The notes under the pieces: model-generated
Seen by the model: only the letters and a program-made list of their open reading frames with translations
What the model was told of the DNA's origin: nothing
The model's database searches: none
Made by a program: the position numbers and the translations under genes
Shown here: positions 20,668 to 32,514 of the stretch, one piece after another
Position numbering within the stretch: position 1 is the first letter of the stretch
Layout of the letters: every line of letters begins with the position of its first letter
Origin: Calycina herbarum
Taxonomy: Eukaryota > Ascomycota > Leotiomycetes > Helotiales > Pezizellaceae
Reading direction: 5' to 3'
Length of the DNA: 64,000 nt
NCBI GenBank assembly: GCA_001414485.1
Contig: LLEY01000148.1
Span: 62,001-126,000 of the forward strand

Positions 20668-23235
20668 TCAGAACCTATTAACAGCAAACCTCTTCTTACT
20701 CTTCCTCCCCTTCCCATTAAACCCATTAGCAACAGGCGGAATCCAAACATCACTCTCCTCCTCCGTCGTAGTCCCCGTCGTGCCCACGATATCCTTCAAA
20801 TCCACAACATTGTCCCCTTTATTCTGAGGTCGGAGATTAATACCATTAATACTTACTCCACTCTCCCTATTCTCGTTGGAAGTTTGTTTGACCGGTTCCT
20901 TGGCGTTATATGCTGTAGATGGTTTAACGAGGGGCGGAGACGGCGTGATACTTTCTCGGGATTGCTCTCGGGATTGTTGTTGTAGTTGTTGCAACTCCCT
21001 AGCGATTTCCTCTTTTTGTAGATGCGAGGAGTTACGTTTGACATCGAAGTCGAAACCGGATGTTGGTGGTGTGGGTTCTCTCTTAGCTAGTTGATGGACG
21101 GAGGGCTTGGTTGAGATTTTCTGTTCGTGTTCCACTTTCTTCGGTTCGTGAATAGAAGCATAAACAATCTTCTCCTTGGATGGAGTAGGAGATGGTGTTG
21201 GTTTCACATCTCTTACCTCTCTTACATTATGAGAAAAGCGTTCCTTGGTTGGTGATTGCTGAACCATCTCCGGAAGAACGGTAGATTTAACTTCTGCGAA
21301 GAATCCTTTTTTTACCGGTTCTTCGACTTCGATTTCTTTTGTGGAGACCTTGAGGGGGGTTTCTTCGGCTAGGAGACGGGCTTTGTTTCCTTGAAGGACG
21401 TAGGATTTTCGGAGGTCGTCTTTGGGGGACTTTTGGGCCTTGATTTCGGGACGGGGAGCTGGTGGTTGGTGGGAGGGGAGGGTTCGGAGTTCTTCTCGGG
21501 GTGGTGCTTCTTGCTCGGTGATTGAGGGGCGGGGTCGTGCCATTATACCTTGTGAGGAAACGGATTCTCTTCGTTTTTTGAAAGGCTCGACGTAGACGTT
21601 TGATTCCAAGATGGATTCTTCCTCTGCGACAGCCGGTTCAACTTCGACAGTTTCGACTGGGGCTTCGATAGTTTCGACAGCGGGGACTTCCACCTTCGCT
21701 GGCACTGGAGCGATATGAGCACGGAAATCTTCCCAAGATCCCACACTACAGATTGTTAGCAAACACCCAAACAAGACTCAAGACTTCACTCACCCCTCCT
21801 TCCTATAATCCTCAAGCTTGAGACCTCTCAGTCCCTCCTCAACAGCTTTAATAGAACTCTTAATCTGATCCTCCAACCCATGACAATTCCCCTCAAACCC
21901 CCCATAACTACTCCACCTCCTCCCACTACTTCTGCCACAAACATCCACCATCTTGATTTTTCTAATCTCAGCAGCAAGATCATTAAACTTCTTCCCCGCA
22001 AAAGGAGCTTCCGGTCTAGGCCAAATACCAATCTTCGAAGATCCCTTCATCAGAGAACCAAGGAGCATAGCATCACAAGCAAATCTCAGATCCTCATCCA
22101 TCCCCGTATCGCAATGTGTTTGACCATCCATGTATTTCGTGATGAGGGAGTGGATGACGTTGACGATCGTCTCGATGGCGCTTTGGCGAGCTTGTTTCAT
22201 TGCATCTATAAATATTAGTTTGTGTATTCCTTCCTCGATCAATATGTTGAACTCACCAATCACGCCAACAGGAAGAAGTAGTTCCCTCGCATCCTCATCG
22301 AATTTCTCATCACATTCCCGCTGCGTAATCCTCGTCATTTCCCTAAACTCCTCCGCCCTCTCAAACACGAAGAATACGAAGATCCAACTCAATACATCCC
22401 CCGTGTACCCAGCAGGTAACTCGCCCTTCGAGTTTTCAATCCAAGTATCCGCGAAAAACTCCACGGAACCCAGGATTTTAAATTCACTAACCATGACAGC
22501 AAGTTTCCTTAACAAATCAAGAGAAACCTGTCTAGGAACCTCTCTCGTTTTCCCATGAATAATATTCAACAAAATGATCAAGGTATCAGGATCCACAGAA
22601 ATAGGAATAGTGACATGACCAGTGCTACGAAGGGTGAGAGCTTCTTCAGTATCTCCCGAGAGTAAAGTCTGAAAGTGTTCGGAAGCAAGCATCATATGTC
22701 TAGACGAAACAATACATTGCACATCTTGACTAAGTTTGACGACTCTTTTGGGTTTCGAGGGTTTGGAAGGTTTTGTGAAGACTACAGGGGCGGTAATTTC
22801 TTCAACTGGCGGTGCGATGGTCATTTGTTGTCTTTTTAAAGTTGCCCAGAACGAGGCAGGCGGACTCGTCGACCGTTCTCGCCTCGACGAAGCATTAGAA
22901 CCCCGTCGTGCACGTGGAGGAGGGGGAAACAAAGGACTATCTTCTCCAGTCGGCGGATCGGGAGCGAAAAAGAACGAACTCTCATCCTGTTCCTCTTCTG
23001 TTTCTCGCGGTGCTTCGCCATCGACCGCTGTCGCATTTTCCAACTCTGCGAGCGCCAATTCATCAAAAGCGCCCGATTTCCCAACCGTCGAAGACCTCCT
23101 GCTGTGTGCGGATGAGGTCGAGGAGAAGGAGGAAGTTCGAGTGAGAGTCGGGGAATCTATTTCTTGCTCGATTTCTCGAGTTAGGGTCAAGGTGACATCG
23201 CCATTTGGCATGAACACCAGAATTTCAGGCTCCAT
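20668..23235 (-). CDS. Long BTB/POZ-domain protein with a disordered C-terminal extension
   Basis: Exons are 23235..22257, 22205..21794 and 21745..20668, with introns of 51 and 48 nt (donors gtgagt, acceptors ttatag and tgtag). The product is 822 aa. I use ATG 23235 (MEPEILVFMPNGDVTLTLT); an upstream extension lacks ATG. The shared N-terminal strand motif is followed by a ~120-residue Ser/acidic linker. The BTB core is IVSSRHMMLASEHFQTLLSG ... HVTIPISVDPDTLIILLNIIHG, then a helical domain (LDLLRKLAVMVSEFKILGSV) and a conserved-looking CDAMLLGSLMKGS segment also present in the fourth gene. Exon 3 adds ~350 residues of low complexity rich in Pro, Lys, Glu and Ser, with a coiled-coil stretch (ARELQQLQQQSREQSRESIT) and a very basic end (GRKSKKRF). 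The tail is absent from the neighbouring paralogues. Confidence 0.86.
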
Positions 23236-23801
23236 GATGGAAGGGCCGCAGAAAAATGAAAATCGCACGCAAACTCCAAAAACTGAACAATATTAGCACG
23301 ACACCACTCTCAAATCTCAAGGAAACACATACCTCGAAAAACGAAAACGCCAAAAAATGAACAAGCAAGAATAAACTATGGAAGAAGAGAAGGAAAGACA
23401 ACCTAACAAATAATTTTCCCTCACACCCACGGACTCGGAGGCATCCTACGCCGGAAATAAATGATGCATGAGTGGCGGTGAAATCTTGATGTGTTGTCCA
23501 TCAAATAAACCAATAGGAAGAAAGGAAAAACGCAATGCGCATGGCTGGGCTGCAAGTACAGGCTTTCCTCCAACCTGTTCATGTAGGATGTTGGACCGCA
23601 TTGCATATTGGGCTTCTAGCGTCGCCTTGGTGCTTGGTAACCGCCTCAATATGGGTCGAAAATCATCGAAAATCCCATTGCACTCAAAACCGGGAATTCA
23701 ATTGGACGCGGAAAAACACAAGGGGAATCGCGAAGGGAAAAAATTGAATGGTAATTATTTATTGGGGGCTCCGGAGTATATAAACTCACGGATTTCAAAC
23801 G
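23236..23801. other. Intergenic between two BTB paralogues
   Basis: Promoter of the 822-aa BTB gene and 3' flank of the fourth BTB gene. No gene seen. Confidence 0.5.
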
Positions 23802-24913
23802 TCACACTGACTTGTAGTTTTTAATATTCAATCCCAGCCCTCCCTTAATCTTCTTGATCGTACTCACAATTGCCGCCTTGACCCCATGATTAGGCCCTGT
23901 ATACTCAGCTTCATTTCCGAGATCAAGATGATCGCACAAAGCGGTAATAGTCAGCGCCTGAGACTTCCTCATAATCATCCGCAGAGTAAATCCTGCAAAG
24001 GGCGGAGGATGAGGAGGCCACAACCCATTATCAGCGGCACTTTTGAGAAGTGTACCGAGGATCGCGCCGTCGCATGCGTAGTTTAGTCTTTTTGAATCAC
24101 TTGCGCAGAGGAAGGTTGAGGATCTACAGTTCACGGGTCCTGTTTGGTATTTGTCAATTTCGTGGTGGATGATCGCGTACATTTCCGAGATTCCGCGCTG
24201 TCGTTCTGATTCTATCGCGTCTGTCGAAACATCAGTCCTTTATTTTGCAACGGGTTGAGAATGTACTTACCAAAGACGTGTGCTGGGATGGGGAGATCTT
24301 GTTCTGATTCTCCGAGACCGAGATCACCGCTGCTCTCTAACGTTGCGATACGGGTCAAATGTTTGAACTCGGGAGCCATATTGAAGACGCAGGAGATGGC
24401 TAGCCAAGGGAGGAGATCTTGATTTAGGGAAACTGGTACGGTCTTTTTCAATTCCTTTAACCAGATCTCCGAATGTGTGTACAGGACTTCAGTCAACTCG
24501 TATTTATCCGCCAGTATTGCGATATTCGTCATCGTATCGAGATCAACAATCTTCGGGACCTTGCGGAAATTGTGATGGATAAGATTCAACAATATCCGCA
24601 TAGCAAAAGGGTCATCATCCGGTAATGGCACGACTACTTTCCCGTTCTTCTCCAATTCCCGTCCTTCAGCGAAGGTTTCGTGGCGGAACATTGCTTTGAA
24701 GACAGCAGAAACGTGGATCATGTGTTTGCTGCTCACTAGCATTCGTGTTTCTTTGCTTCGTAAGACGGGTTGGGGTGATTCTGCGTGTTCATCGTCGCTA
24801 TCGTCTCCGTCTTCTGTTCGTACCAATTCCAATTTTCCCGGCTCTTCCTCCACGTGTGTCAAGATGAGCATGAGATCTCCATCTTCGTCAAAGGCGATGG
24901 TTTGGCTGTCCAT
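23802..24913 (-). CDS. BTB/POZ-domain protein
   Basis: Exon 1 is 24913..24271 (ATG at 24913) and exon 2 is 24220..23802, with a 50-nt intron (donor gtaagt, acceptor gacag). The product is 353 aa. The N-terminus MDSQTIAFDEDGDLMLILTH carries the motif shared by all four genes. The BTB core is LVSSKHMIHVSAVFKAMFRH ... KVVVPLPDDDPFAMRILLNLIHH. Helices follow (MTNIAILADKYELTEVL). Exon 2 has a Cys-containing segment (STFLCASDSKRLNYACDGAI) and LGTLLKSAADNGLWPP, matching the third gene's CDAMLLGSLMKGSSKIGIWP. It ends with a basic helix (AIVSTIKKIKGGLGLNI), parallel to the third gene's second-exon end. Among the four it is the closest relative of the third gene's BTB half. Confidence 0.87.
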
Positions 24914-25714
24914 GGCTGTGAACCAAGTGTGAGGTGGGTTGGTAGTTGGCGGTAATTATTGTTTGTTTCCATATGCTGGTAGATGTTTCGTTCTTCAAAT
25001 TCGTATGCTCGGGTTTTCTACACGGGAGAGGCTGTTTTATTGTGCCTGTCGGTGGTCTCGATCGTAGAAGTCGTTGCTTATAATTGAAGAAGAGGGGATA
25101 AATGGTTCAAGGAGGGGGAGGGAGGGCTGTGAGAAAAGGATCGTGAGACTGTTCGTAGTGTTAGCATCCTGTATGGACAAGTGAGAGAGAAGACCAATTG
25201 ATCAAAATCTTACATGCTGAAAATAACGAACTGTGGTAAAGGAACTTGTTGCTTGGATATCTCAAAAACATCGTGAGCTGACCTCCCCATATATCGAGTT
25301 TGAAGGTTTCTCGCACTCAAGGATGCGTTCCTGTATCTTCTCCAGATTCCAAGTTTTCGAATCGTCCCACAGGGGGCCACGCCGCAATAAAGCCGGATTT
25401 CCCAGCGACCGGTCAACTTGGCAACGGGGACAGAACTGGACTGCCGTTGGGTGGCAGGGGTCGGCAATTGCTCAATTGGGACCCATAAACCACCCAAATA
25501 AGGCAAATAACACTAGGGTCCCCTCGGTCTGGAAGGACGGTTTCGTGAAAACCTGATTTCTTTCCCAAATCCATTTTCGGGGTCTTCTCTTCATCGGACG
25601 ATAATGATGGGACTTGAGCGGCTATGTACGGTGGTGGATTGCTTCAATAAGGGGAGTGGAATGAGATAATTCCTCCGACTGGGACCCTTTATTCTAAATA
25701 TAAGAAGAAAAGCA
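24914..25714. other. Intergenic, no gene seen
   Basis: Upstream of the fourth BTB gene, downstream of the Zn2Cys6 gene. Two overlapping ~100-codon frames at 25210-25556 on opposite strands lack domain-like features. Confidence 0.5.
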
Positions 25715-27862
25715 TCAAGTAAAGTATGGAGATCCAAAATTGTACCACTCATTTTGATACATTGGGTCAAAAAACTCCGAGAAATCCAGCAGAGAGGGAT
25801 CAGGAGGAACTTCAAACGCCGTGGAACTCCTCGATGTAAAGGTTTCACATATCCCACTGTCCGCTAGAGTCGCAAGACCCTCGACTGTTTGTTGGCAATT
25901 CGAGATCTCCACTTGTTGGTTGGTTGACAATTCCATTTCGTTGAGGTGACGAAGAATTAAAGTTCCACTAACAAAGGCACCATGTCCTGAATCTCCGAGG
26001 CCAATCATGAGTTTTGCCAGTTTCCTCACCAACTCGAGATCGGATTCTGGATGGGGGAATAACACTGGGAAGACTTGTATTGCTTGTATTAAGAAGGAGG
26101 CGCAGAATGATAAGATGACGAAGAGGAAATCGGGGAAGTAGCGAAGTTGATCTCTTCTCGTTGGTCCAAGTGTATGGTATAAGTTGAAGATATTGAGAAC
26201 TGAGTCCACACATCTTATGATTGCCTCGGCTTGCTCCCCACCTGTCAGGGAGTTGGGTGATTGTCGGATGAAATGGGTGTTTAGGCAGAATTTCGTGTAA
26301 TAAAAATGGTAAACTAGGTTGAGATTGTTGGTATTCGTTCGCGTATCTTGAGCTTGTTAGTTTGGTAAGGATGAAGTCATACATAAGCAGCAACGTTACC
26401 TGACGAAAAGGAATGTGAGAACCTAGATTTCCATTCTTCAAGAGCCAAATCTACATCATTAAGTGTAACTCTGGATTCTTCACTGTCCTGGTCTTCTTCG
26501 AGGTCAAATGAACACCACCATTCAGTTAGTCTGACATCTTTTCTCCCGAGCTATTGAAGAGACAACAAGTCAGCAAGGTCCAATATAAAGATTCCGGGTC
26601 TTACCTTGTCCCATAACAAGCATAGATCCAGTCCACCAAGAAACTGTTCGATGATCGGGTCGGAGGATATACTATTTAACAACACTGATGAAGCTCTTAT
26701 CGAAGCATCCGCATGCATCGTAAGAGGTGTTCTCGTCACTCGCGAAACTCTGCACATGGTTAGCGACATTCCAGCCCAAATATCATTCAAAGGAATCGTT
26801 CTTACAGATGAGACTTGACATAGAGCCAGATCCAGAAAATATACTTTTTTGTATGCACGTCATTTCTCTCCAGAGGCAATCCTGCTCTCGTCCTTTCTTT
26901 CAGTTTGTTACTGGCTCTGTGGAAATTCGCATGGATTGCAAATCCTTCACATGCGGATTTGATAGCCCAGTAATTGATCTCGCTCGAGGAATGATCTCTC
27001 GACTTTAGGTCGGTAGTACTCGCACCAGCCCACGCATAAAGGATGCACAGTCCTTGCATCGTCGCTAAGTCGTCCTCGTGTGTTCTCGATTTTCGAGAAT
27101 ACACATTTTGAACAAATGCCTTCACAGGTTTTGCGAGATTATATCGTACATCTCCATATCCACCTGGGACATATATACAAGTGACATAGCAGATACAGAC
27201 CACTAAGTCTGGGTGATTGCGTATCAGGAAAGAAGCATCGTCAAAGTCATGCGAATTGAGTTGTATTATTGAGACGCAAGGTAGTAGACGTTCTCGAAAC
27301 CTGTCCAAAGTCAGTTCAAAGCTCAAATTGAGAATATGAGAAGATTACATATTTATCAACTGGATCACATCTTCATTCGAAATGTAATCATCAAGTGGTG
27401 TTGAGGCATCATTTGGCTCTTGGTTTGAGCCAGCATCCCCATGTCGATTTCGAACTCGGTACTCTTCTTCCACATGACGAGTTGGCGAAGTCGAGTAAAT
27501 GCTGGGCAATGTTTCTGTAGCGGCCGAGGATAGATTTCGGTCGTGAATACCATGGACTTCCTTGAGTATTTCCCTGCTCTCCCCTTGCGTTGGTTGAGCC
27601 GGGTATTTTGAGGTTACCCGAGTGCCGGTTTGCTTCCGGCTTGTTGCGGCACCAGGGCCTGTAGAACACACACGACCGGCTTTGTGACATCGGACGCATG
27701 AAAATGAAGATATACTCGGTTCTCTAACGCATTTCATCTAGTAAATTGTTAGCTTTGGAAATTTTGAGCTCGTATTTACACGTTTTAGGTAGGTACCTTC
27801 AAACGATGACACGCCTGGCACGCTGACCGAGGGGCCATTCTCGACGAATTTGAACTGCTCAT
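25715..27862 (-). CDS. Zn2Cys6 (C6) fungal transcription factor
   Basis: Six exons: 27862..27797, 27737..27349, 27300..26806, 26749..26605, 26550..26400 and 26346..25715, with introns of 48-59 nt. All phases agree and give 625 aa. The start is ATG 27862; an alternative in-frame ATG is at 27838. The binuclear zinc cluster spans the first intron: CQACHRLK then MKCVREPSISSFSCVRCHKA, with Cys spacing C2C6C10C2C6C, fitting the family. The middle has the Trp-containing helical regulatory region of fungal C6 factors (DLATMQGLCILYAWAGAS, then IKSACEGFAIHANFHRAS, like the fungal_trans domain). It ends with TEWWCSFDLEEDQ, a helix LRYFPDFLFVILSFCASFLI and an acidic/aromatic tail. It is divergent from a second C6 gene 341 bp away. 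The regulated pathway is unknown. Confidence 0.85.
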
Positions 27863-28203
27863 ACTTCGAACTACGATACGATTGTCAAGGCCCTGAGTAA
27901 TATTTTCGCACCGGATCACCTTTTCGTAGGCTAATTCTCATACCGGCTGGCTCTGCTGTGTTTTAGGGAAGGGATTGATGTGACGGAGTTAAGCTCGAAG
28001 TCTCCGGGCTTTCCGGTAAGGTTAAGCTAGCTCTGACATTGGATTGACAAGACTAGAAGCCGCGTCACTTTCTTACCAACGCGACACTATTTCGGCATCA
28101 CCAACATCCTTCCTACGACCAACAATCGGATTTGGCTATTGGGCTGTCTTCTGTGCCAAGAGCCGCTACCATAGTACACTACTGTGCTCTCACGTCTGTC
28201 ACG
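27863..28203. promoter_or_regulatory. Shared divergent promoter region of two Zn2Cys6 genes
   Basis: 341 bp between two start codons facing apart. It includes GC-rich CGG/CCG-containing stretches (e.g. CTCCGGGCTTTCCGG near 28000 and CACCGGATCACC near 27912). These could be zinc-cluster half-sites, but no clean palindromic pair is proven. Confidence 0.45.
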
Positions 28204-29655
28204 ATGAGTCCGGATGTTCGTAAGCGCAAGGCTCATAAGAAATCAAGACGCGGGTGTCGTAATTGCAAGCTGTAAGTGAGTTGGTTCGCTATTTCGGGTG
28301 TTTATGAGAACTTCTTATTTTCCTTACCTTTTTGTGCTGAAGTATTTCGGAATATGTACTGACCCTTTTGCAGAAGAAGAGTCAAAGTGAGTGTTAGAGT
28401 GGTGAGGATGCATATCTATTCAATCCTTCATGCTGATCGTCAAAATAAAAGTGTGATGAGACGAGACCTCAATGTACGAAATGCGTCACATTTGGTGTAT
28501 CTTGTAATTATGACTTGAAGACTGGCGATCTAGTTCCCCATACCGGAGTCAATAACTCAGAGCCCCTGCAATGGGAGACGGTGGAATTCGAGCAAGAAAG
28601 AAGAGAGCCTTCCCTTTTGCCTATGATAGTCGCCCCTTTTTTGCATCCGATAATTGCGGACAACCAGGATTCCCTTCAACTCGACAGAGAATGTCTGGCT
28701 CGCCTGGATAGATTTCAATCGAGAACGTCTCTTTCCATAGGACCACCACGGGATAGTCACCACACCTACCAGAAAGCAACTCTGAAACTCGCCTGCGAGG
28801 TAAGTATCATCACTTGCTGTATTGAATGATTGTTAATAAGAAAAAAAGCACCCATATCTAATGCATGTCGTCCAAACCCTGACAGCATCTCACGATCGCT
28901 ACCTTTCACAATGGCTATATCCACGCAGAACCCCGGCAGAGGTAATCCACTGGGATAAGGCCCTATCCCTCTTCAACCAAAAACTAGCAAGAACCATCGA
29001 TCCCGCAGATCGTGATGGCATTTGGGCCACCGCTGCACTTCTAGGAGTTATTGCCTTTGCCTTTACCAGCGCCACCACACCCCAGGAATCATGGCCACTA
29101 CGCCCCTCCAGATCAACAGACCTAGACTGGTTGAAAATGTGTCAAGGGAAGAATGTCATCTGGAAAATCACAAATCCCTTGCGACCTGATAGCATTTTCA
29201 GCGAAATGAAACAATTTTACGACAAAGACTACTTTTTGAACTCGGCACCAGAAGTTGGGATTGAAGGGGTTCCTCCTCAATTTGCTGACTTATGTGAGCT
29301 AGATGAGTTCTCTACGGCGGAAACAAGTCCCTATTTTACTCCTGTGCATGGCTTAGCTGTCCTTCTGAGAATGGAGTGCACTCGATATACTATCGCGAAA
29401 TTCCTGTCATTTCTTGGACATATGGAGGCGGGATTCAAAACCTTGATCGAAGCAAAAGACCCCCGAGCGCTCGTTCTAGTTGCAAATTGGTATTCCAGGG
29501 TATTCAATTCGGTATGGTGGGTCGAGAAACGAGCATTATTGGAGGGGCAGGCCATTTGCATATATCTCGGGTCGAAATACCCGCACGATTCAAAAATACA
29601 GGAACTTTTGGAAGATCCGCGAAGGAAGTTTGAACAGAGACTCAGGGTGGTGTGA
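28204..29655 (+). CDS. Zn2Cys6 fungal transcription factor (Upc2-like architecture)
   Basis: Four exons: 28204..28271, 28374..28386 (a 13-nt microexon), 28452..28799 and 28849..29655, giving 411 aa. The zinc cluster HKKSRRGCRNCKL/RRVK/CDETRPQCTKCVTFGVSC is assembled only by joining the first three exons, with Cys spacing C2C6C6C2C6C. The remainder matches the short C6 factors related to sterol-uptake regulators: after the third intron HPYLMHVVQTLTASHDRYLS, then AALLGVIAFAFTSA, VHGLAVLLRMEC and a final helix with KYPHDSKIQELLEDP. It has the usual compact length. Targets are unknown. Splice sites are conventional (gtaagt, gtgagt, gtaagt), and the last acceptor (aaaaaaag|cac) is less pyrimidine-rich than normal. 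Confidence 0.85.
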
Positions 29656-29812
29656 ATCACAGGTAAGAATATGAAAAGTCTTATCTAACGACTACTAATA
29701 AAAGTTTAACACAGAAATATATTCCACCGAGAATGCAAACACAACCCTACAGTTCCAAATATTACAAGAACACAATTATACCCCATATATATCACAACCA
29801 ATGATTCATCTT

Positions 29813-30814
29813 TCACTTCCTCTTCTGGTCCTTTGCAGCACCATCAACCTTTCCAGTCTCCATCTTTCCGGTATTTGCATCTCCCGAATTTTTAGCGCCT
29901 CCTTTCACCCTTGCCGCAGGATCTGCCTCCTCATCATCTCCCTCATCCTCATTCCCATCAGCCACAACCTCAAACTTTGTACAATCATCCTGAGCACCGC
30001 GTTGCGCAACAGGCATAGTAACCGGTTGATGGTTCCTAGCAGCAATCATAGTGCAAACTCTATAAACCCCAGCCGGCAAGCCATCTGGAACAATCGCTTG
30101 CAGTAACCCCTTCCCATTCCCCGCATCATCAATCCCCTTGAAGAACGCGAATTTCGATGGATCTGGTGGGATGATAGATCTCAACGAGCCGATATTTTGG
30201 ATTGTGACGTGACAATGACCAATGATATCTCCATTCTTATTCAGTGCTTGAGGAGCGGTGTAATAATTCGTGGTGGGATTAACGAAGAACCCTGCTTCGA
30301 GGTGGGAGGTTTGCACTGAGATGTTGAAGGTTTTATTCGCGGAGATGGTGTCTCCTATTTGAGGGAAGGCTATCATAGCTGAGACCATGTTTTTCGTCGC
30401 GGGGATTTGACCCATTGGTATTCCATTACATGAGCCTGAGGTTACTTGGACGCCGTTGGTTACTTTTTGGCCGGCGCAGAAGTTTATGAAGTTGTTGCTA
30501 TCACTATTCCCATTCAATCAAAATTAGCAGATGTTCCCACCCCACTTCATTGAATGTAGTTTTGATGGGACTTACGTTGCAGAAGGCACCTGTCCGGGTT
30601 TTATCCCATCAGTCCCTGGTTCTTGCCCTGTCTTCGAACTCGCATTCTGTGTCAAATTCGCCGCTAAACATTTCCCATTCGCAGCCTCCTTCTGTCGATT
30701 CTCCAGGTGGCGTAGTGTGTTTTCGGAACGGTATGAGGATTGTTCTGGTATTGTTGCACAAGTACTGATCCCAGCAGACCCCAGCGCCAGCAGAATGAAG
30801 CTTGAGAATAACAT
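29813..30814 (-). CDS. Secreted fungal protein (family often mislabelled 'ribosomal protein S17')
   Basis: Exon 1 is 30814..30576 and exon 2 is 30503..29813, with a 72-nt intron (gtaagt ... ggaatag). The product is 309 aa. MLFSSFILLALGSAGISTCA is a signal peptide. The mature part begins with a Gly/Pro-rich stretch (GTDGIKPGQVPSA). It then has the conserved core INFCAGQKV, SGSCNGIPMGQIPA, NISVQTSHLEAGFF, NYYTAPQALNKNG, GHCHVTIQNI, FAFFKGIDDAGNGKGLL and QPVTMPVAQRGAQDDC, which I know from abundant secreted proteins of ascomycetes and basidiomycetes. Their role is unknown. The final ~55 residues are a charged, low-complexity extension (NEDEGDDEEADP ... GAAKDQKRK) without an obvious GPI signal, unlike most members I recall. 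Confidence 0.85.
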
Positions 30815-32514
30815 ATTGTCCGATTGCTTCCTAAAACAAATGAACAACAAATAAAAGTATCTAAGAACAGTCCGAGGGAGAAAAAAAAGATTTTTGAATG
30901 AATGGAACGAAAGACCAGGCTCTCGATGGGGTTGAATTAATATAAACGGTAATACTCGTAGACGTTGTCTGTTTAGCCAGTTCATGTCGTGGTACTTGGC
31001 AAGACTCTTTAAATAAATATTTGCGAAAGGGTCGAGAACACTCACACCTCGTAAAAATCGTAGGATTCCACATACCTTCCTCAAATCTTTTGGTTGTTCG
31101 TCTCATAGTTTGGAATCAATTTTCTCAAAACATCGGAGGGAAATTACCAAGTTTAGGGTTTGTACCTTTTCCCTTCTCTCTTTCCCAAACTGGTTGAACC
31201 CCTCGTCGCAGAGTTCCTCCTCCAAACTCGCTTGTACCATTCTGGCACTTTTTGGGGCCCATGGTACTCACACCAAATGCAAGCACTCTACTTTCCCCAT
31301 GCGCCACCGCTCAATTCAATTAATTTTCCTCCCCTCCACCACTACACGAAAAATACTGTAAACAGTATAGCCCCTCCTACGCATAAGCTAGCCAAGCTGG
31401 TAACACTCTGTGACGTGCAGTACCGAATGGCGTAAGTGGCCAATGAAAACTAGCCGACAAATGAAACGAGATCCTTCGAGGAGGGGGGTATGGGAACGTT
31501 TGGGGTATCAGGTGGTTTACCCTGGGGGAACAGGCCATTTGTATGCAGACGGGGGAGGTTGATTAGATTGATTCCATATGCTGGTGTTTTATTGATCTCA
31601 TGGTGTGGTGGGAAATCTGGGGAATTATTTGTTAGTTGGCTGGTTGGGTTGGGGTCGTTTGTGGGCGTGGGCGTTAAGATATGTGTACATCGTGCGGATA
31701 GACAAATACAACAAGAAGCTCTCTCGAAGAAATTGAAATAAACTGCGCCTATTCGATAGACAACTCATTCTGTCCAAGTTTCGAAAGAAGGAATTGCACA
31801 TCAATTTCCCTCATACACCAAGTCTCACCACCAAGCATGCGCAATAACATATCTCAATCCTTTTCACAACTTAACAACCCTCTCTTATTATGAATAGTTT
31901 CAAAAACTCGTTGTCTTACTCATTGGTATCAAATCTGTAAAATGCTAACCCCAAAGCATGTAAAAAGATTCCACATCGTAAAACCATAAGGCTGAGCTAG
32001 GCAGGTACTTGGGGTTGAGGGGTTGAGGTGAAACTCGATCACCGTCACCCCTGAAATGTCCGATTAGGGACCTTGACCTCGAATTTTTAAGCGAGGTGCG
32101 GGGTCTAGTGAATTTCTAATGGATTTTCTTGGAGTCGATTTATCGAACAAGGACGGCGATGCACAGATCAACCGCGAGATTGATGAGTGCGTGATAGATT
32201 TCTTGAAAGATTTTGAATTAGAAGGGAAGAGTCGGAAGCCTTGTATGTTCTTGTTGCGGTGCTCAGTACAGTGGAAGTGGGCCAATGCATTCTAGGCGGC
32301 CGGGATACAAGGATACTGAATGAGATATTGGAAAAGTATGTTCAGGTGTATCTTGTGTAGATAGGTGGGTCATAGAGAAAAGAAGTCGAACCTCGACCTC
32401 TTTGCTTTAGCTAGAGCTGTGGTGTGAGTTTCTTGACAACAGTTTATAATTATGAGAGCTTTCATGGAGGAGTAGAGACTTTGAAGTGTCACATTGCAGA
32501 AAACTAGCACCACA
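30815..32514. other. Long intergenic region, at most a micro-ORF
   Basis: CT-rich upstream flank of the secreted-protein gene, then mixed sequence. A 58-codon plus-strand ORF at 32119-32295 begins MDFLGVDLSNKDGDAQ and is open and charged, but I cannot tie it to a family. Longer frames at 31490-31741 and 32064-32285 look random. Confidence 0.45.

Noticed and set aside
22130..23296. Plus-strand frames of 140-190 codons opposite the 822-aa BTB gene
   Set aside because: Composition mirrors the Ser/acidic linker of the minus-strand gene; no independent features.
32119..32295. 58-codon charged micro-ORF
   Set aside because: Plausible composition, but no relatives recognised and no supporting context; left as a note only.
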